Of a DNA stretch of 50,884 bases, positions 34,326-44,132 are shown piece by piece. The DNA lies in NCBI GenBank assembly GCA_031323845.1, contig JAVIYP010000014.1:1-50884 (forward strand), read 5' to 3'. Both the position numbers and the translations under genes were made by a program. Within the stretch, counting starts at the first letter, position 1; each line of letters starts with the position of its first letter. The notes below the pieces were generated by a model. That model made no database searches. It was not told the DNA's origin and was given only the letters and a program-made list of their open reading frames with translations. This DNA is from PUPG01 sp031323845. GTDB taxonomy: Bacteria > Bacteroidota > Bacteroidia > Bacteroidales > UBA7960.

Positions 34326-37300
34326 TTAAAACTGCAAGTTAAGGCCAAAGGTGATGGTCCTGACAGGAATATAACCGTGGTCAGTCTGACCGGTGAAGCT
34401 ATGCTGCGGGTCCATACCTGTGTTTTCGTTCCATACGAAGAGGTTGTCTCCGGAAACAAATACCGACAGGGTATTGATTCCATACTGGCCGGTAAAGCTC
34501 TGAGGCACCCTGTAGCTCAGTGTGATGTTTTTGAGCGCCAGGTAGTCCATCGGTTGCAGGTAGATGTCTGAAGCAGCGAGGAGGAACACGTTGTCATTTT
34601 CCATACGCGGCTGGTCGGTAACATCACCCGGTTGACGCCAGCGGTCTAAACGATCCTTGTGCAGCGCATATCCGTAGCGGCCTTCGCCAAGGAGCCAGCT
34701 GTAGTTAAGGTCGTACATGGTACCGCCTACGCCATAGGTAAGGAGGACTGAGAGGTCAAAGTTGCCAAACGAGAAGTTGTTGGTCAAACCGCCCCAGAAG
34801 TCCGGAATACCTTTTGTACCTACATAATAACGGTCTGCCAGGTTAGCGTTGGTGGTAACGTCTCTTTCGCCTGTGGGTTCTCCATCCTCATCGAGAATAT
34901 CGAAATAATAGAGGGTTTCACCCCACTCGTTGATACCGGCAACCTCACGGAGCCAGTGGTCGAACATGGAGCGGCCTTCTTCAACACGGCGTGTGCCTAT
35001 AACGAAAGGATCTCCTGGAAGTTTCACAACTTCATTCTCCAAGCGTGTGATGTTGAAGTCAATATCCCAGCGGAACTGACGTGTATGAACGATGTTGGCC
35101 AGGAAGCGGAACTCAATACCTTTGTTCTGCATCTCACCGATGTTCATGTTGATCTGGTTAACACCGGTTGAAAGTGGCAGCGGTACGGCAAAGAGCAGGT
35201 TGGATGAAGCACGGATGAAGTAGTCGAACTCCAGTTCAATGCGGTTGAACAAGCGTGCATCAAAGCCTATGTTGGTATTGCGGTTAACCTCCCACTGCAG
35301 TTCGCGGTTTTCGTGCTGTGAATAAACAGCACCCGCCAGTGTGTTGTTGTCAAATCCCAGATCATAGAAACTCTGCCATGCATACCACATACCCAGGGCG
35401 TCGTTTCCTTGTTCACCGTAGCTGGCTTTGATCCTGAGGTTATCCAGCCAGGTCAGACCCTGCATGAAGCTTTCCTGGGTAACCCTCCAGGATGCACCAA
35501 CGGAGTAGAAGTTACCCCAGCGGGCGTCTTCGTGGAATCTTGAAGAACCATCGCGACGGTAACTACCAGAAATGTAGTACCTGTTCAGGAAGTCATAGCT
35601 CAGCCTGGCGAAGTAACCTTCAACGGCATATTCATCGGCAGATGAGGTTGAGCCTTCCATAGTGGTGGCAATTCCAATCTCGGTAATACCAGGCAGCGGG
35701 TAGCCGGTCCTGGTGGCCGAGGCGAAGTTAAGCTGTCTGTGGTACGACTCATGTCCTAAAAGAACGTCTATGTTGTGGTCGCCAAAGTTACGGCTGTAGT
35801 TCAGAAGCTGGTTGAAGGTGTAGCTCAGGTTCCTGGTGTGAGCTTTTGTTCCGCGGCCATTAATGTCGGCAGCGTCACCGATTTCAGGATTCTGGAACGT
35901 CGTAGCATACTGGCTGTAGTAGTCGGCGCTGAGGTTAGCCCTGAACGTCAGTCCATCAAGAATGTTGAACTGAACAAATGTTCTGGCACTGGCATTTTCG
36001 CGTGTATTTGACCTGTTGTCGAGCACGAGTGAACCAACGGGGTTCGACATAGCTGCATAGGGACGTGTTCCTTGCGGGCCGTCGCCTACACCGTAGTCAA
36101 ACTGCTTGTTGCCGTCCTCATCAAGGATGAAGTTACCATCGAGGTCTCTGAGGTATACGGGATAGATCGGTCCGATTGTCCTTGAGAAGAAGAAGGCGTT
36201 GGATGTTTGTGTTCCTGTAAAGGGCTGCTGAAAGGTTTCTGACAATGAGCCAGAAATGTTCAAACCGGTCTCGAACCAGTCGGTTGGTTTGGTGTTCATG
36301 TTCAGCCTCGCAGAGATCCTTTCAAAGTGAGAGTTCAGGGCAAGACCTTCTTCGTTGAGATAACCCAGCGACAGGTAGTAGTCGGAAACGTTTGTACCGC
36401 CTGAAACCCTGAAGGTATGCTCCTGGCGAATGGCTGTACTGAACAGTTCGTCCTGCCAGTCGTCTTCATAAAGCAGTGTGGCGTTGGGGTTCAACGAGCC
36501 GATCCATGGGTTGTTGGCATCCCATACGAACATGCCCTGACCTTCCGGCACTCTGAATGGGTTATAATTACCGAGGAAGTTCACAACGCTGTTCTGGAAG
36601 TTTCCAATACCTGCAGCTGCACCCCAGGTCGCTACCATGTTGGCATCTTCGACGCTCAGGCCCTGGTTGAAGTGAAGGTTGTTACGGTAAGCTTCCCAGC
36701 TCAGCAGCATAAACTCGGCAGAGTTGGCGCGCGGATACTCGGGAATTACCCGGTCGACCACACCTACTCTTGAGGTAAAGCGCATGAATGGTCTTTGCAC
36801 ATCACCCGAACGGGTAGTGATCATGATCACACCGTTAGCACCTCTCGCGCCGTAAAGGGCGGCAGCAGAGGCATCACGGAGTATCACGATGTTCTCGATG
36901 TCGTCAGGGTTGATTGCGTTCAGAGCACCATCGTAGGGCACACCGTCCACCACGTAAAGGGGTGCGTTGGAAGCATTGATGGATCCAAAACCCCTAAGGC
37001 GTATCTGTGCACTGGCCCCTGGCTGGCCACCACCACTGGTAACCTGCACACCCGGGCTCACGCCTTCAAGTGCCCTGGAAATGTTCGACACCTGACGTCT
37101 TTCGAGCTTTTCTGAAGAGATTACGTCTGCTACACCGGTAAACGACTCACGACGGACCGTACCATAGGCAATAACAATAACCTCTTCCAAACCGACCATC
37201 TCGGCTTCGAGGGCTACGTTAATAACACTCCGTCCATTAACCGGAACCTGCTGTGTGCGCATCCCGATAAAAGAAAATACCAGGGAAGCATCAGAAGCAG

Positions 37301-37493
37301 CGGCAATCTCATAGCGTCCGTTAATGTCAGTTACTGTTCCGACGGTGGTGCCGGCAACCATAACGGTTACCCCAGGCAACGTAGCGCCGTCAGCAGCATC
37401 GGTAACTGTACCGGATACTCGGATTTGCTGCCCAAATAGGGTAGAACCTACAAAGAGCAGCATCCCCATAAAAATGAAAAATCGCTTCATCAT
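34326..37493 (-). CDS. SusC/RagA-family TonB-linked outer membrane transporter
   Basis: It imports an oligosaccharide or peptide-type ligand together with the SusD-like lipoprotein. The 1055 residues are a standard length. A signal peptide ends near LFGQQ. It is followed by a carboxypeptidase-regulatory-like domain (about 24-100), with VSGTVTDAADGATLPGVTV, and a plug with LRGFGSINASNAPLYVVDG and ARGANGVIMITTRSG, both SusC hallmarks. A long barrel follows. The barrel ends in an aromatic residue (GLNLQF), as expected for barrel assembly. Two adjacent ATGs (37493 and 37490) are possible. It has a strong candidate promoter. No ECF sigma/anti-sigma or hybrid two-component regulator is next to the pair. 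Confidence 0.97.
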   Translation of the reverse strand: MMKRFFIFMGMLLFVGSTLFGQQIRVSGTVTDAADGATLPGVTVMVAGTTVGTVTDINGRYEIAAASDASLVFSFIGMRTQQVPVNGRSVINVALEAEMVGLEEVIVIAYGTVRRESFTGVADVISSEKLERRQVSNISRALEGVSPGVQVTSGGGQPGASAQIRLRGFGSINASNAPLYVVDGVPYDGALNAINPDDIENIVILRDASAAALYGARGANGVIMITTRSGDVQRPFMRFTSRVGVVDRVIPEYPRANSAEFMLLSWEAYRNNLHFNQGLSVEDANMVATWGAAAGIGNFQNSVVNFLGNYNPFRVPEGQGMFVWDANNPWIGSLNPNATLLYEDDWQDELFSTAIRQEHTFRVSGGTNVSDYYLSLGYLNEEGLALNSHFERISARLNMNTKPTDWFETGLNISGSLSETFQQPFTGTQTSNAFFFSRTIGPIYPVYLRDLDGNFILDEDGNKQFDYGVGDGPQGTRPYAAMSNPVGSLVLDNRSNTRENASARTFVQFNILDGLTFRANLSADYYSQYATTFQNPEIGDAADINGRGTKAHTRNLSYTFNQLLNYSRNFGDHNIDVLLGHESYHRQLNFASATRTGYPLPGITEIGIATTMEGSTSSADEYAVEGYFARLSYDFLNRYYISGSYRRDGSSRFHEDARWGNFYSVGASWRVTQESFMQGLTWLDNLRIKASYGEQGNDALGMWYAWQSFYDLGFDNNTLAGAVYSQHENRELQWEVNRNTNIGFDARLFNRIELEFDYFIRASSNLLFAVPLPLSTGVNQINMNIGEMQNKGIEFRFLANIVHTRQFRWDIDFNITRLENEVVKLPGDPFVIGTRRVEEGRSMFDHWLREVAGINEWGETLYYFDILDEDGEPTGERDVTTNANLADRYYVGTKGIPDFWGGLTNNFSFGNFDLSVLLTYGVGGTMYDLNYSWLLGEGRYGYALHKDRLDRWRQPGDVTDQPRMENDNVFLLAASDIYLQPMDYLALKNITLSYRVPQSFTGQYGINTLSVFVSGDNLFVWNENTGMDPQHSFTGQTDHGYIPVRTITFGLNLQF

Positions 37494-37551
37494 GTTGTTT
37501 TTGTTTTAGTTAATAAATAAATCCCAATTAAAGGTTGTTCTGATTCAACCC

Positions 37552-37585
37552 CAAATTTAATATGTTTTCTTAAATTATTAACAAA
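37552..37585 (-). promoter_or_regulatory. Candidate promoter of the susCD-like operon
   Basis: On the minus strand TTTG (37582-37585) is followed after 22 bases by TAAATTTG (37552-37559), matching both consensus elements exactly. The predicted leader is about 50 nt. Confidence 0.7.
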
Positions 37586-37856
37586 AAAATTAAAAAAATT
37601 TAACATCACCTTGCATTTATACATTTATTTATAAGAGCATTTTCTTATGAATAGTGTTCAAAACCGCACAACATTTGTCCATCAACGAACGCTTCATTGC
37701 CTTAAAAAACCAAATAAAAACAATGGAAATTCATAGGATTTCAGCAGAATGACAAAACAGGCACAGTATTTGTTAATTCAATTACTTGTACTTTGGATGG
37801 CAGCTGTGACAATGCAGCAGTTTCCGCAACTGTCAGATGTCATATTTTCCTTGCTG

Positions 37857-37891
37857 TTTGAAGAGATTATGGCTTTTTGAAGCTAAATTTG
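37857..37891 (+). promoter_or_regulatory. Candidate promoter of the TonB receptor/DUF4249/MG2 locus
   Basis: TTTG (37857-37860) and TAAATTTG (37884-37891) are separated by 23 bases. The predicted leader before the ATG at 37965 is about 65 nt. Confidence 0.6.
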
Positions 37892-37964
37892 TCCCGATAT
37901 ATTTTGACAACTTATATTTATTAAAGACCTTTACCGTCCGAATGGTTACCAACAATACCTGAAA

Positions 37965-40676
37965 ATGTCACAAAAATTAACATGTTACATAGCAGCAATC
38001 ATACTGAGTTTTTCGCTATCCGTATTCCATCTGTCTACCACCGCTCAGCAGCATCCCGGCGGCTATGATGATTTTGTTCCGGCGGCTGAGGTAATCAAAG
38101 CCCTGCAGGAGAAACACAATATCAGCATCTTTTATAAAGACGAGTGGCTGACCGATGATTATGTAAGCACTTATCTGCTGGAGCAAGCTGTTGAGGATGT
38201 CATTCAGTTTATAGCCCGGGTTTCATCACTTACACCTGTTGTTGTGGACAACATGTACTTCCTGCTGCCCCGCGACCGTATGCAGGCCGATCAGCTGTCA
38301 AGCCGCAACGACGTGCTCGTCATTGGAAACCCCAGCGAATATGGCAGGTATTCCAGGGCCGTCATCACAGGGCGGGTGCTGGATGCCGCCACTTTTCAGC
38401 CCTTGTTCGGGGCAGTGATCTATGAAGCGCAAACAGAAACAGGCGCAACCACCTCTTTTGACGGCAGCTTTAGCATGGAACTGCCTGTCGGTGAGTACAA
38501 CCTGCGCATTTCTTATGTGGGCTATGAAGAAGGCAACCAACGTGTCAGGCTGATCAGCAGCGGAGAGATCAACCTTGAGTTGTTCGAGGGAACTACCCAC
38601 CTGAAGGAAGTAGTGATTACGGCACGCCGCGCCGAAGACAATATCAGGCGCACCCAGATGAGCATGATCAGCATTGACGCCCAAACACTGCAGGAACTTC
38701 CCGGCACTTTCGGCGAACAGGACATCGTAAGAAGTTTTACCCTGATGCCTGGCATCCAAACCATCGGCGAATTTGGATCCGGATTCAACGTCAGGGGAGG
38801 CAGCGCCGACCAAAACCTCATACTGGTCGAAAACGTGCCCCTGTTTAACAGCTCACACCTTTTTGGTCTGATATCAGTAATCAACCCGGACATGGTCAGC
38901 AATGTCACGCTTATGAAAGCGGGTATCCCGGCACGATTCGGAGAGAGGGCTTCCTCGGTAATGGACATCAGGCTCGGTAACGGGACAGAAATAGAACAGG
39001 CAGGCTTTGAAGGGGGCATAGGTCTTATTAACAGTCGCTTCCTGTTTGAAACCCCCATCGTAAAAGACAAAGCCTCTTTTATGTTCGGCGCCAGGTCTTC
39101 TTATTCGGATTATCTGCTGCAGAACATTCCAAACGAAGACCTGATGAACAGCTCCGTGGGCTTTTACGACCTGAGCGGATTGCTGAACATCGCCCTGACT
39201 CCCAACAACCGCATCACGCTTTTTGGCTACAGGAGCTTTGACAGATCAAACTTTGGCGATGATGTTGACTACGAATATTTCAATCACCTGGCATCATTCC
39301 GGTTAAACAGCATGTTCAGTTCCAGAACGGCATCAACCTTTATCGCAGGATACTCAAATTACCAGTACATGCTGGCAGAGATGCCTGCAGACAACCCTGA
39401 AGGCCAATACCGTATTAATTCGGATGTCGAATATAAAAGCCTGAAATGGTACCTCTCTTTTTTCCCGGATGAAAATCATTCGCTGGAAGCAGGTATTAAC
39501 GTCATTCATTATCAGATAGAACCAGGAACCCTGAGTGCCCTGCAGGAAGTCAGCAATATCACCGACCGAATCATTGACCGTGAGCAGGGCCTGGAGGCCG
39601 CAGCTTTCCTGAGCTGGGAAATGCTGTTCAGCGACAGGGCCGCCATGGAACTGGGACTCCGGTACACCCACTACTACCTGTTAGGCCCCGCAAACGTAAG
39701 GCACTACCTGCCCGACCGGCCATTATCCCCCAACACTATAACGGATACCACCTTTTATGCATCGAATAAGGTGGTTACGGACTATGGCGGATTAGAACCC
39801 CGTTTTGGATTCAGGTACAGCCTTGGAGAGAATAACTCAATGAAAATCAGTTATAACAGGGCAAATCAATACATCCACCTGATATCAAACACATCGGTAA
39901 TGGCACCGGCCGACTTGTGGAAACTGAGCGACACTTATCTTAAACCCCTCAAAAGCGATCAATACGCCATAGGATACTTCCACAACTTCTTCGACAACAC
40001 CCTGGAAACATCCCTTGAGGTGTATTTTAAACAGATCCATAACGATATAGAATACAGGAGCGGGGCACAGATTGCCATGAACGAAATGATAGAGATGGAT
40101 GTGCTCAATGTAAAAGGTTATAACTATGGCGCCGAACTGTATGTCAGAAAAAACACCGGAGACCTTACCGGTTTTCTGAGCTATACCTACTCTACTGCAC
40201 AGCGGCGCACACAGAGCCCCCACCCTGAGTTGCAGATCAACAACAACAACTATTTCCCGTCAAACTATGACAGACCGCACAACCTGACCCTGAATGCCAA
40301 CTATCACCTCTCAAGAAGGTGGCGACTGGGTGCAACATTTACCTACAACACCGGGCGACCTATAACACTGCCCGAGCTGACCTACCGTTTTGGGAACGAC
40401 CTGCTGCTCCATTATTCCGACAGGAACAGCCACCGCCTGCCCGACTATCACCGGCTCGACATTTCCGTGTCACTGGGTGAAAACTTAAGGATCAGGCAAA
40501 GAGGTAAAGGCAGCTGGACATTTTCTATCCTTAATGTTTACGGAAGGAAAAACCCGTTTTCGGTATTTTACAAAAAAGAACCCCGCACCGCTCAAAGCCA
40601 CAGGTCGTTTGACCTGTACCAACTGTATATCATCGGCAGACCTTTGCCGACCTTAACCTATAATTTCTCATTTTAA
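37965..40676 (+). CDS. TonB-dependent receptor with N-terminal STN-like and regulatory-like domains
   Basis: It is an outer-membrane active transporter. The 903 residues start with a signal peptide (to about 28). An STN-like secretin/TonB short N-terminal domain follows (about 36-102, with IKALQEKHNISIFYKDEWL). A carboxypeptidase-regulatory-like domain (131-207, ITGRVLDAATFQPLFGAVIY) comes next, then a plug (about 232-340, FNVRGGSADQNLILVENVPL) and a 22-strand-type barrel ending in Phe. STN domains usually talk to FecR-type anti-sigma factors, but none is nearby. It lies two bases before a DUF4249 lipoprotein gene, a common receptor/lipoprotein pairing in Bacteroidota. The ligand is unknown. 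This receptor class is distinct from the SusC neighbour on the other strand. Confidence 0.95.
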   Translation: MSQKLTCYIAAIILSFSLSVFHLSTTAQQHPGGYDDFVPAAEVIKALQEKHNISIFYKDEWLTDDYVSTYLLEQAVEDVIQFIARVSSLTPVVVDNMYFLLPRDRMQADQLSSRNDVLVIGNPSEYGRYSRAVITGRVLDAATFQPLFGAVIYEAQTETGATTSFDGSFSMELPVGEYNLRISYVGYEEGNQRVRLISSGEINLELFEGTTHLKEVVITARRAEDNIRRTQMSMISIDAQTLQELPGTFGEQDIVRSFTLMPGIQTIGEFGSGFNVRGGSADQNLILVENVPLFNSSHLFGLISVINPDMVSNVTLMKAGIPARFGERASSVMDIRLGNGTEIEQAGFEGGIGLINSRFLFETPIVKDKASFMFGARSSYSDYLLQNIPNEDLMNSSVGFYDLSGLLNIALTPNNRITLFGYRSFDRSNFGDDVDYEYFNHLASFRLNSMFSSRTASTFIAGYSNYQYMLAEMPADNPEGQYRINSDVEYKSLKWYLSFFPDENHSLEAGINVIHYQIEPGTLSALQEVSNITDRIIDREQGLEAAAFLSWEMLFSDRAAMELGLRYTHYYLLGPANVRHYLPDRPLSPNTITDTTFYASNKVVTDYGGLEPRFGFRYSLGENNSMKISYNRANQYIHLISNTSVMAPADLWKLSDTYLKPLKSDQYAIGYFHNFFDNTLETSLEVYFKQIHNDIEYRSGAQIAMNEMIEMDVLNVKGYNYGAELYVRKNTGDLTGFLSYTYSTAQRRTQSPHPELQINNNNYFPSNYDRPHNLTLNANYHLSRRWRLGATFTYNTGRPITLPELTYRFGNDLLLHYSDRNSHRLPDYHRLDISVSLGENLRIRQRGKGSWTFSILNVYGRKNPFSVFYKKEPRTAQSHRSFDLYQLYIIGRPLPTLTYNFSF

Positions 40677-40678
40677 TT

Positions 40679-41755
40679 ATGTTACGGATCTTTCGAAATA
40701 CAATTCTTCTGAGTCTTGGACTGCTGCTGCTCAACAACTGCCAGGAAGTGTTTGAGCACACTATTGACAGTGACCAACGCTTCCTCGTTGTCAATGGACT
40801 GCTCACCACAGGCCAGGGACCGCACGGAGTCAACCTTTCCATGACCACACCCTACGGGCAGACCTTACCCGACAGTATCATCACCGGCGCCACGGTGAGT
40901 ATAAAAGATGGCGACGGCTATGAAATCTTCCTGGAGGAAACGAGCCCGGGATGGTATTATACCTCAAATGACTTCAAGGGTGTGGTGGGACAAACATACA
41001 CCTTGCATATCAGCACAACCGACGGCCTGATCTATCAGAGCAACCCGCAAACAATAAAACAGCCCATTGAATTTGATGATATGAATGCCGTGTTCGGAAA
41101 CCAGGTGTTCTTTTTCCGTTCACAAGTGTCAAACAGAATGTACGAAGACCTTGTAGAGGGGATCAAGGTGTTTGTTGAAAACCATGCCGGCGAAAGCAAT
41201 CCCATGTTCCGTATTAAATCCGACCTTTACCTTCAGCATGTAAGAGTGCTGCCCGGACCTGACGGTACGGAAGCTTATGATTATTGCTGGATGATACGCG
41301 ACATCACCGAGTTGCTGCCCAGCGATATCCCGGACTACAGTACCGCAGCCGGGTACTACCAGCACCAGGTCGGCTTTCTGCCTTACAACAACAGTGACTT
41401 GCGTTACTTTTTCCCTGCATACAACTATGACCAGCACCGTACCCTCATCACCACCATTTACAGCCTAAACGAGGGAAGTTTTAATTTTCATAAAGCAAAA
41501 AACGACCAGCTCACTGACGAAGGCAAGTTTTTCGATCCCATTGCGGCTGAGCCCCTGAGCAACATGCATTGCATAAATGATCCGGGAATGCGCGTTTTTG
41601 GTTTGTTTGAAGCCTCCGCAGAGCTGTCCTTCTCCATTCGCGCTGTGTATAACTCATCTACCGGACAAGTGGCGCTGCACTCGTGGAACCAACACCATGA
41701 TGTTCCGGCGACCGGCTGCCTGTACATGGAATACCCGGACTTCTGGATTCACTAA
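40679..41755 (+). CDS. DUF4249 lipoprotein
   Basis: The function is unknown. The family is typically encoded right after a TonB-dependent receptor and is probably its surface or periplasmic partner. The 358 residues begin with a lipoprotein signal (LLLNNC, Cys21). The mature protein starts with family-like QRFLVVNGLLTTGQGPHGVNL, an immunoglobulin-like beta region, and continues with VSIKDGDGYEIFLEE and YYTSNDFKGVVGQTYTLHI. The C-terminal part is rich in Tyr, Asn and His. It lies two bases after the receptor gene and 30 bases before the first MG2/plug gene. Confidence 0.88.
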   Translation: MLRIFRNTILLSLGLLLLNNCQEVFEHTIDSDQRFLVVNGLLTTGQGPHGVNLSMTTPYGQTLPDSIITGATVSIKDGDGYEIFLEETSPGWYYTSNDFKGVVGQTYTLHISTTDGLIYQSNPQTIKQPIEFDDMNAVFGNQVFFFRSQVSNRMYEDLVEGIKVFVENHAGESNPMFRIKSDLYLQHVRVLPGPDGTEAYDYCWMIRDITELLPSDIPDYSTAAGYYQHQVGFLPYNNSDLRYFFPAYNYDQHRTLITTIYSLNEGSFNFHKAKNDQLTDEGKFFDPIAAEPLSNMHCINDPGMRVFGLFEASAELSFSIRAVYNSSTGQVALHSWNQHHDVPATGCLYMEYPDFWIH

Positions 41756-41785
41756 GATTTATGGTCTTTTCAATTTTTTTCTGTT

Positions 41786-44125
41786 ATGAAACATTCTTTT
41801 ATAAGCCTGTTCTTTATATTCGGCATTCTATTCGTTCTCATTAATGATGCTTACGCAGGAAGAGAGGAGAAGTCCTTTGAGCCAAGGGAAAACGTATATG
41901 TGGTTACGGACCGTGACCTATACATTGCCGGTGAAAGAATGTTTTTTAACCTTTCCGTTTTAAACAACAACCAGCAAAGCCACTTTCAGAGTCAGTATGC
42001 ATATCTTGCCCTGCGAAGCCATGACAACATAGTTAAAAAGATAACCCTCAGGCTGGATGATCGCCGTGCCTCCGGCAGCCTTTACCTGCCCGACACCCTG
42101 TCAACGGGCATGTATGAGCTCGTGGCCTTTACCAACTGGCTGAGAAACCGTGGAGAACAAGCTTATTTTCGTAAAACCGTATTTATTGCCAACCGTTTTG
42201 ATACCGGTTTGAAGGCAGTTGAACCAACACCCGCCGACGATAAGGATCTTACTATCGACTTTTTCCCGGAGGGGGGTCAGTTTATTGCGGGTAATAACCA
42301 TCGCATACTGATAAAAAGTTCAGGCTCTTTCGACACCTCCCTGCGTGATTTTCTGATCCGTGACGAAAACCTGGACACCATTACACAGGGGGTGCTGAAT
42401 CACCATGGATTTACCGTTGTGGAACTGACACCTGAAGATGGCAGTCGCTATTCCCTGCTTCTTGATGGCAGCACAAGGAGTTTTGAATTACCGGAGGTGC
42501 AAGCTGAAGGCCTTTCCCTGAAGGTTTCGGAGCACGACGGGGGCTTGTTGATCGAGCTATGGAAACCGGACCCGGGAAAGGAAGAAGTTGTTGTCAGCCT
42601 GTCTCAACAACAGGCGCTGATCAGGGAAATGATCCTGCATATTGACTCCGGTTTGACGGAAATCAACATACCCTCTTCTGCAGTCAGAGACGGGGTGCTG
42701 CTGGTCGGGGCTTCTTCGGTCAAAAACCGGAACACCACCCAAAGATACCTTTACCTAAACAGAAACAGCTTGCCGGAAGTCCGGGTTACGGGGCCTGAGA
42801 CTCTTGGCCGGCGCGAAAAAGCGCGCTTCGACCTTGCGCTTGCCGGCACATCGAGCAAGCACGCTAACGTATCGGTATCCCTGGCCCGGCCTAACAGTGT
42901 TACCGCGCATCGGGCGGATATCAGCCAATACCTGAGAAGCCTGCAGTTGGCTGACCAGCTGGGGCTGGATTTTCTTACCATACATAAAGAATTTGGTGCG
43001 CTTACCGATCAGGAAGTCAATGCACTCCTTATTGCGAAACAGGATGATTACGCCGGCAACACGCTGAATGAAAAACACCCGGACAATGGTTATCATATGG
43101 AAATTAAAGGTGTGATTGTCTCAGGCAGGGTAATTTACGAACGATCATCGGCAGCTGTTCAAAATGCCCGGGTGGTGTTGAACGCTCCCGACACGCTGAT
43201 CAACCTGCAATATACCTACACCGATAACTACGGTGGATTTTATTTTCTCCTATCGGATTACTACCGTTCAAAAGAATTGTTTTTTTCTGTGGACCCGTCA
43301 ACAGTTGCAGGTCCCTGCAGGATCCTTATTGATGACAAGTTTGGTTTTGCCCTTGACTTTGACAAACGGGCCGGGCGAAGCATCTGGAATAAAAAGGAAT
43401 TCATTAACAAGAGCCAGGACATTGTCGGTATCATGAAACAATTCGGTGTGGATTACAGCACTGAACCCGGCATCGGTTTTTACCGTACTGGCAGACCTCC
43501 CATAGTTTATTACAGGCCCGGTTCAGTCATCCGTACCGAAGATTATTTCCCGCTTGACGACATCCGCGAAATTGCCCGTGAGCTGGTGCCTGTGTGGCGC
43601 GTAAGACAAACCGGCGACCGCTATTTTTCAACATTGCTTTGCGGCAACAGCGGGCAATTGCTTCCCGGGGAACCGGTATACTTTATCGACGGCATCATTT
43701 TATACAACCTGAACCATATACAGCACCTCGGATCGGCGCAGATCGATAAAATTGAAATACAGAACCGTCAGTGGGTACACGGAGACATGAAGTTTCCGGG
43801 CATCATCGGAATATTTACCAGAACAGGCGAATACAAAAACATCACAGGGATCAACGGCTCACCGGCACGCGTGTTTCACGAATCCTACAGGCATCATAAA
43901 ATTTTTGATCCTCCTTCGTATGCTGAACACCAAACTGCCGATCATACAAAGCCAGACCTTCGCCAGGTGTTATACTGGACCCCGGATATGACGATCTCAA
44001 CACAAAACACCCAGGCAGTTGAACTATATACCGGTGACCTTACAGGCGTATTCCTCCTTAACATCGAGGGCATGACTGAAGACGGCAGACCGGTATCCTT
44101 TTCCAAAGAAATCACTGTAAACTAG
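41786..44125 (+). CDS. MG2-like exported protein with divergent plug-like domain, paralogue 1
   Basis: The function is unknown. The 779 residues start with a signal peptide (to about 24). An alpha-2-macroglobulin MG2-like domain follows (about 36-133, VYVVTDRDLYIAGERMFF). A second macroglobulin-like beta domain begins with IDFFPEGGQFIAGNNHRI (about 153). A regulatory-like domain starts near 440 (GVIVSGRVIYERSSAAVQNA). A region near 640-690 (GEPVYFIDGIILYN, then IDKIEIQ) resembles a TonB plug. The C-terminal beta segment has VLYWTPDM and IEGMTEDGRP. No barrel and no thioester motif are seen. It lacks the LLMMTHGW-RFDW motif of the two later paralogues, so it is the most diverged member. It is co-transcribed with the receptor/DUF4249 pair by spacing. 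Confidence 0.82.
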   Translation: MKHSFISLFFIFGILFVLINDAYAGREEKSFEPRENVYVVTDRDLYIAGERMFFNLSVLNNNQQSHFQSQYAYLALRSHDNIVKKITLRLDDRRASGSLYLPDTLSTGMYELVAFTNWLRNRGEQAYFRKTVFIANRFDTGLKAVEPTPADDKDLTIDFFPEGGQFIAGNNHRILIKSSGSFDTSLRDFLIRDENLDTITQGVLNHHGFTVVELTPEDGSRYSLLLDGSTRSFELPEVQAEGLSLKVSEHDGGLLIELWKPDPGKEEVVVSLSQQQALIREMILHIDSGLTEINIPSSAVRDGVLLVGASSVKNRNTTQRYLYLNRNSLPEVRVTGPETLGRREKARFDLALAGTSSKHANVSVSLARPNSVTAHRADISQYLRSLQLADQLGLDFLTIHKEFGALTDQEVNALLIAKQDDYAGNTLNEKHPDNGYHMEIKGVIVSGRVIYERSSAAVQNARVVLNAPDTLINLQYTYTDNYGGFYFLLSDYYRSKELFFSVDPSTVAGPCRILIDDKFGFALDFDKRAGRSIWNKKEFINKSQDIVGIMKQFGVDYSTEPGIGFYRTGRPPIVYYRPGSVIRTEDYFPLDDIREIARELVPVWRVRQTGDRYFSTLLCGNSGQLLPGEPVYFIDGIILYNLNHIQHLGSAQIDKIEIQNRQWVHGDMKFPGIIGIFTRTGEYKNITGINGSPARVFHESYRHHKIFDPPSYAEHQTADHTKPDLRQVLYWTPDMTISTQNTQAVELYTGDLTGVFLLNIEGMTEDGRPVSFSKEITVN

Positions 44126-44132
44126 TATATCC

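Larger units (their letters stand above)
37494..37964. other. Divergent intergenic region of 471 bases with two outward promoters
   Basis: It separates the susC-like gene from the STN-type receptor gene. It contains one candidate promoter for each (37552-37585 and 37857-37891). The 270 bases between them are AT-rich, with no recognised operator or coding sequence. Confidence 0.6.

Noticed and set aside
37965..40676. Classifying the 903-residue receptor as SusC
   Set aside because: It lacks the SusC plug hallmarks, is paired with DUF4249 rather than SusD, and has an STN-like domain. It is a different receptor class.
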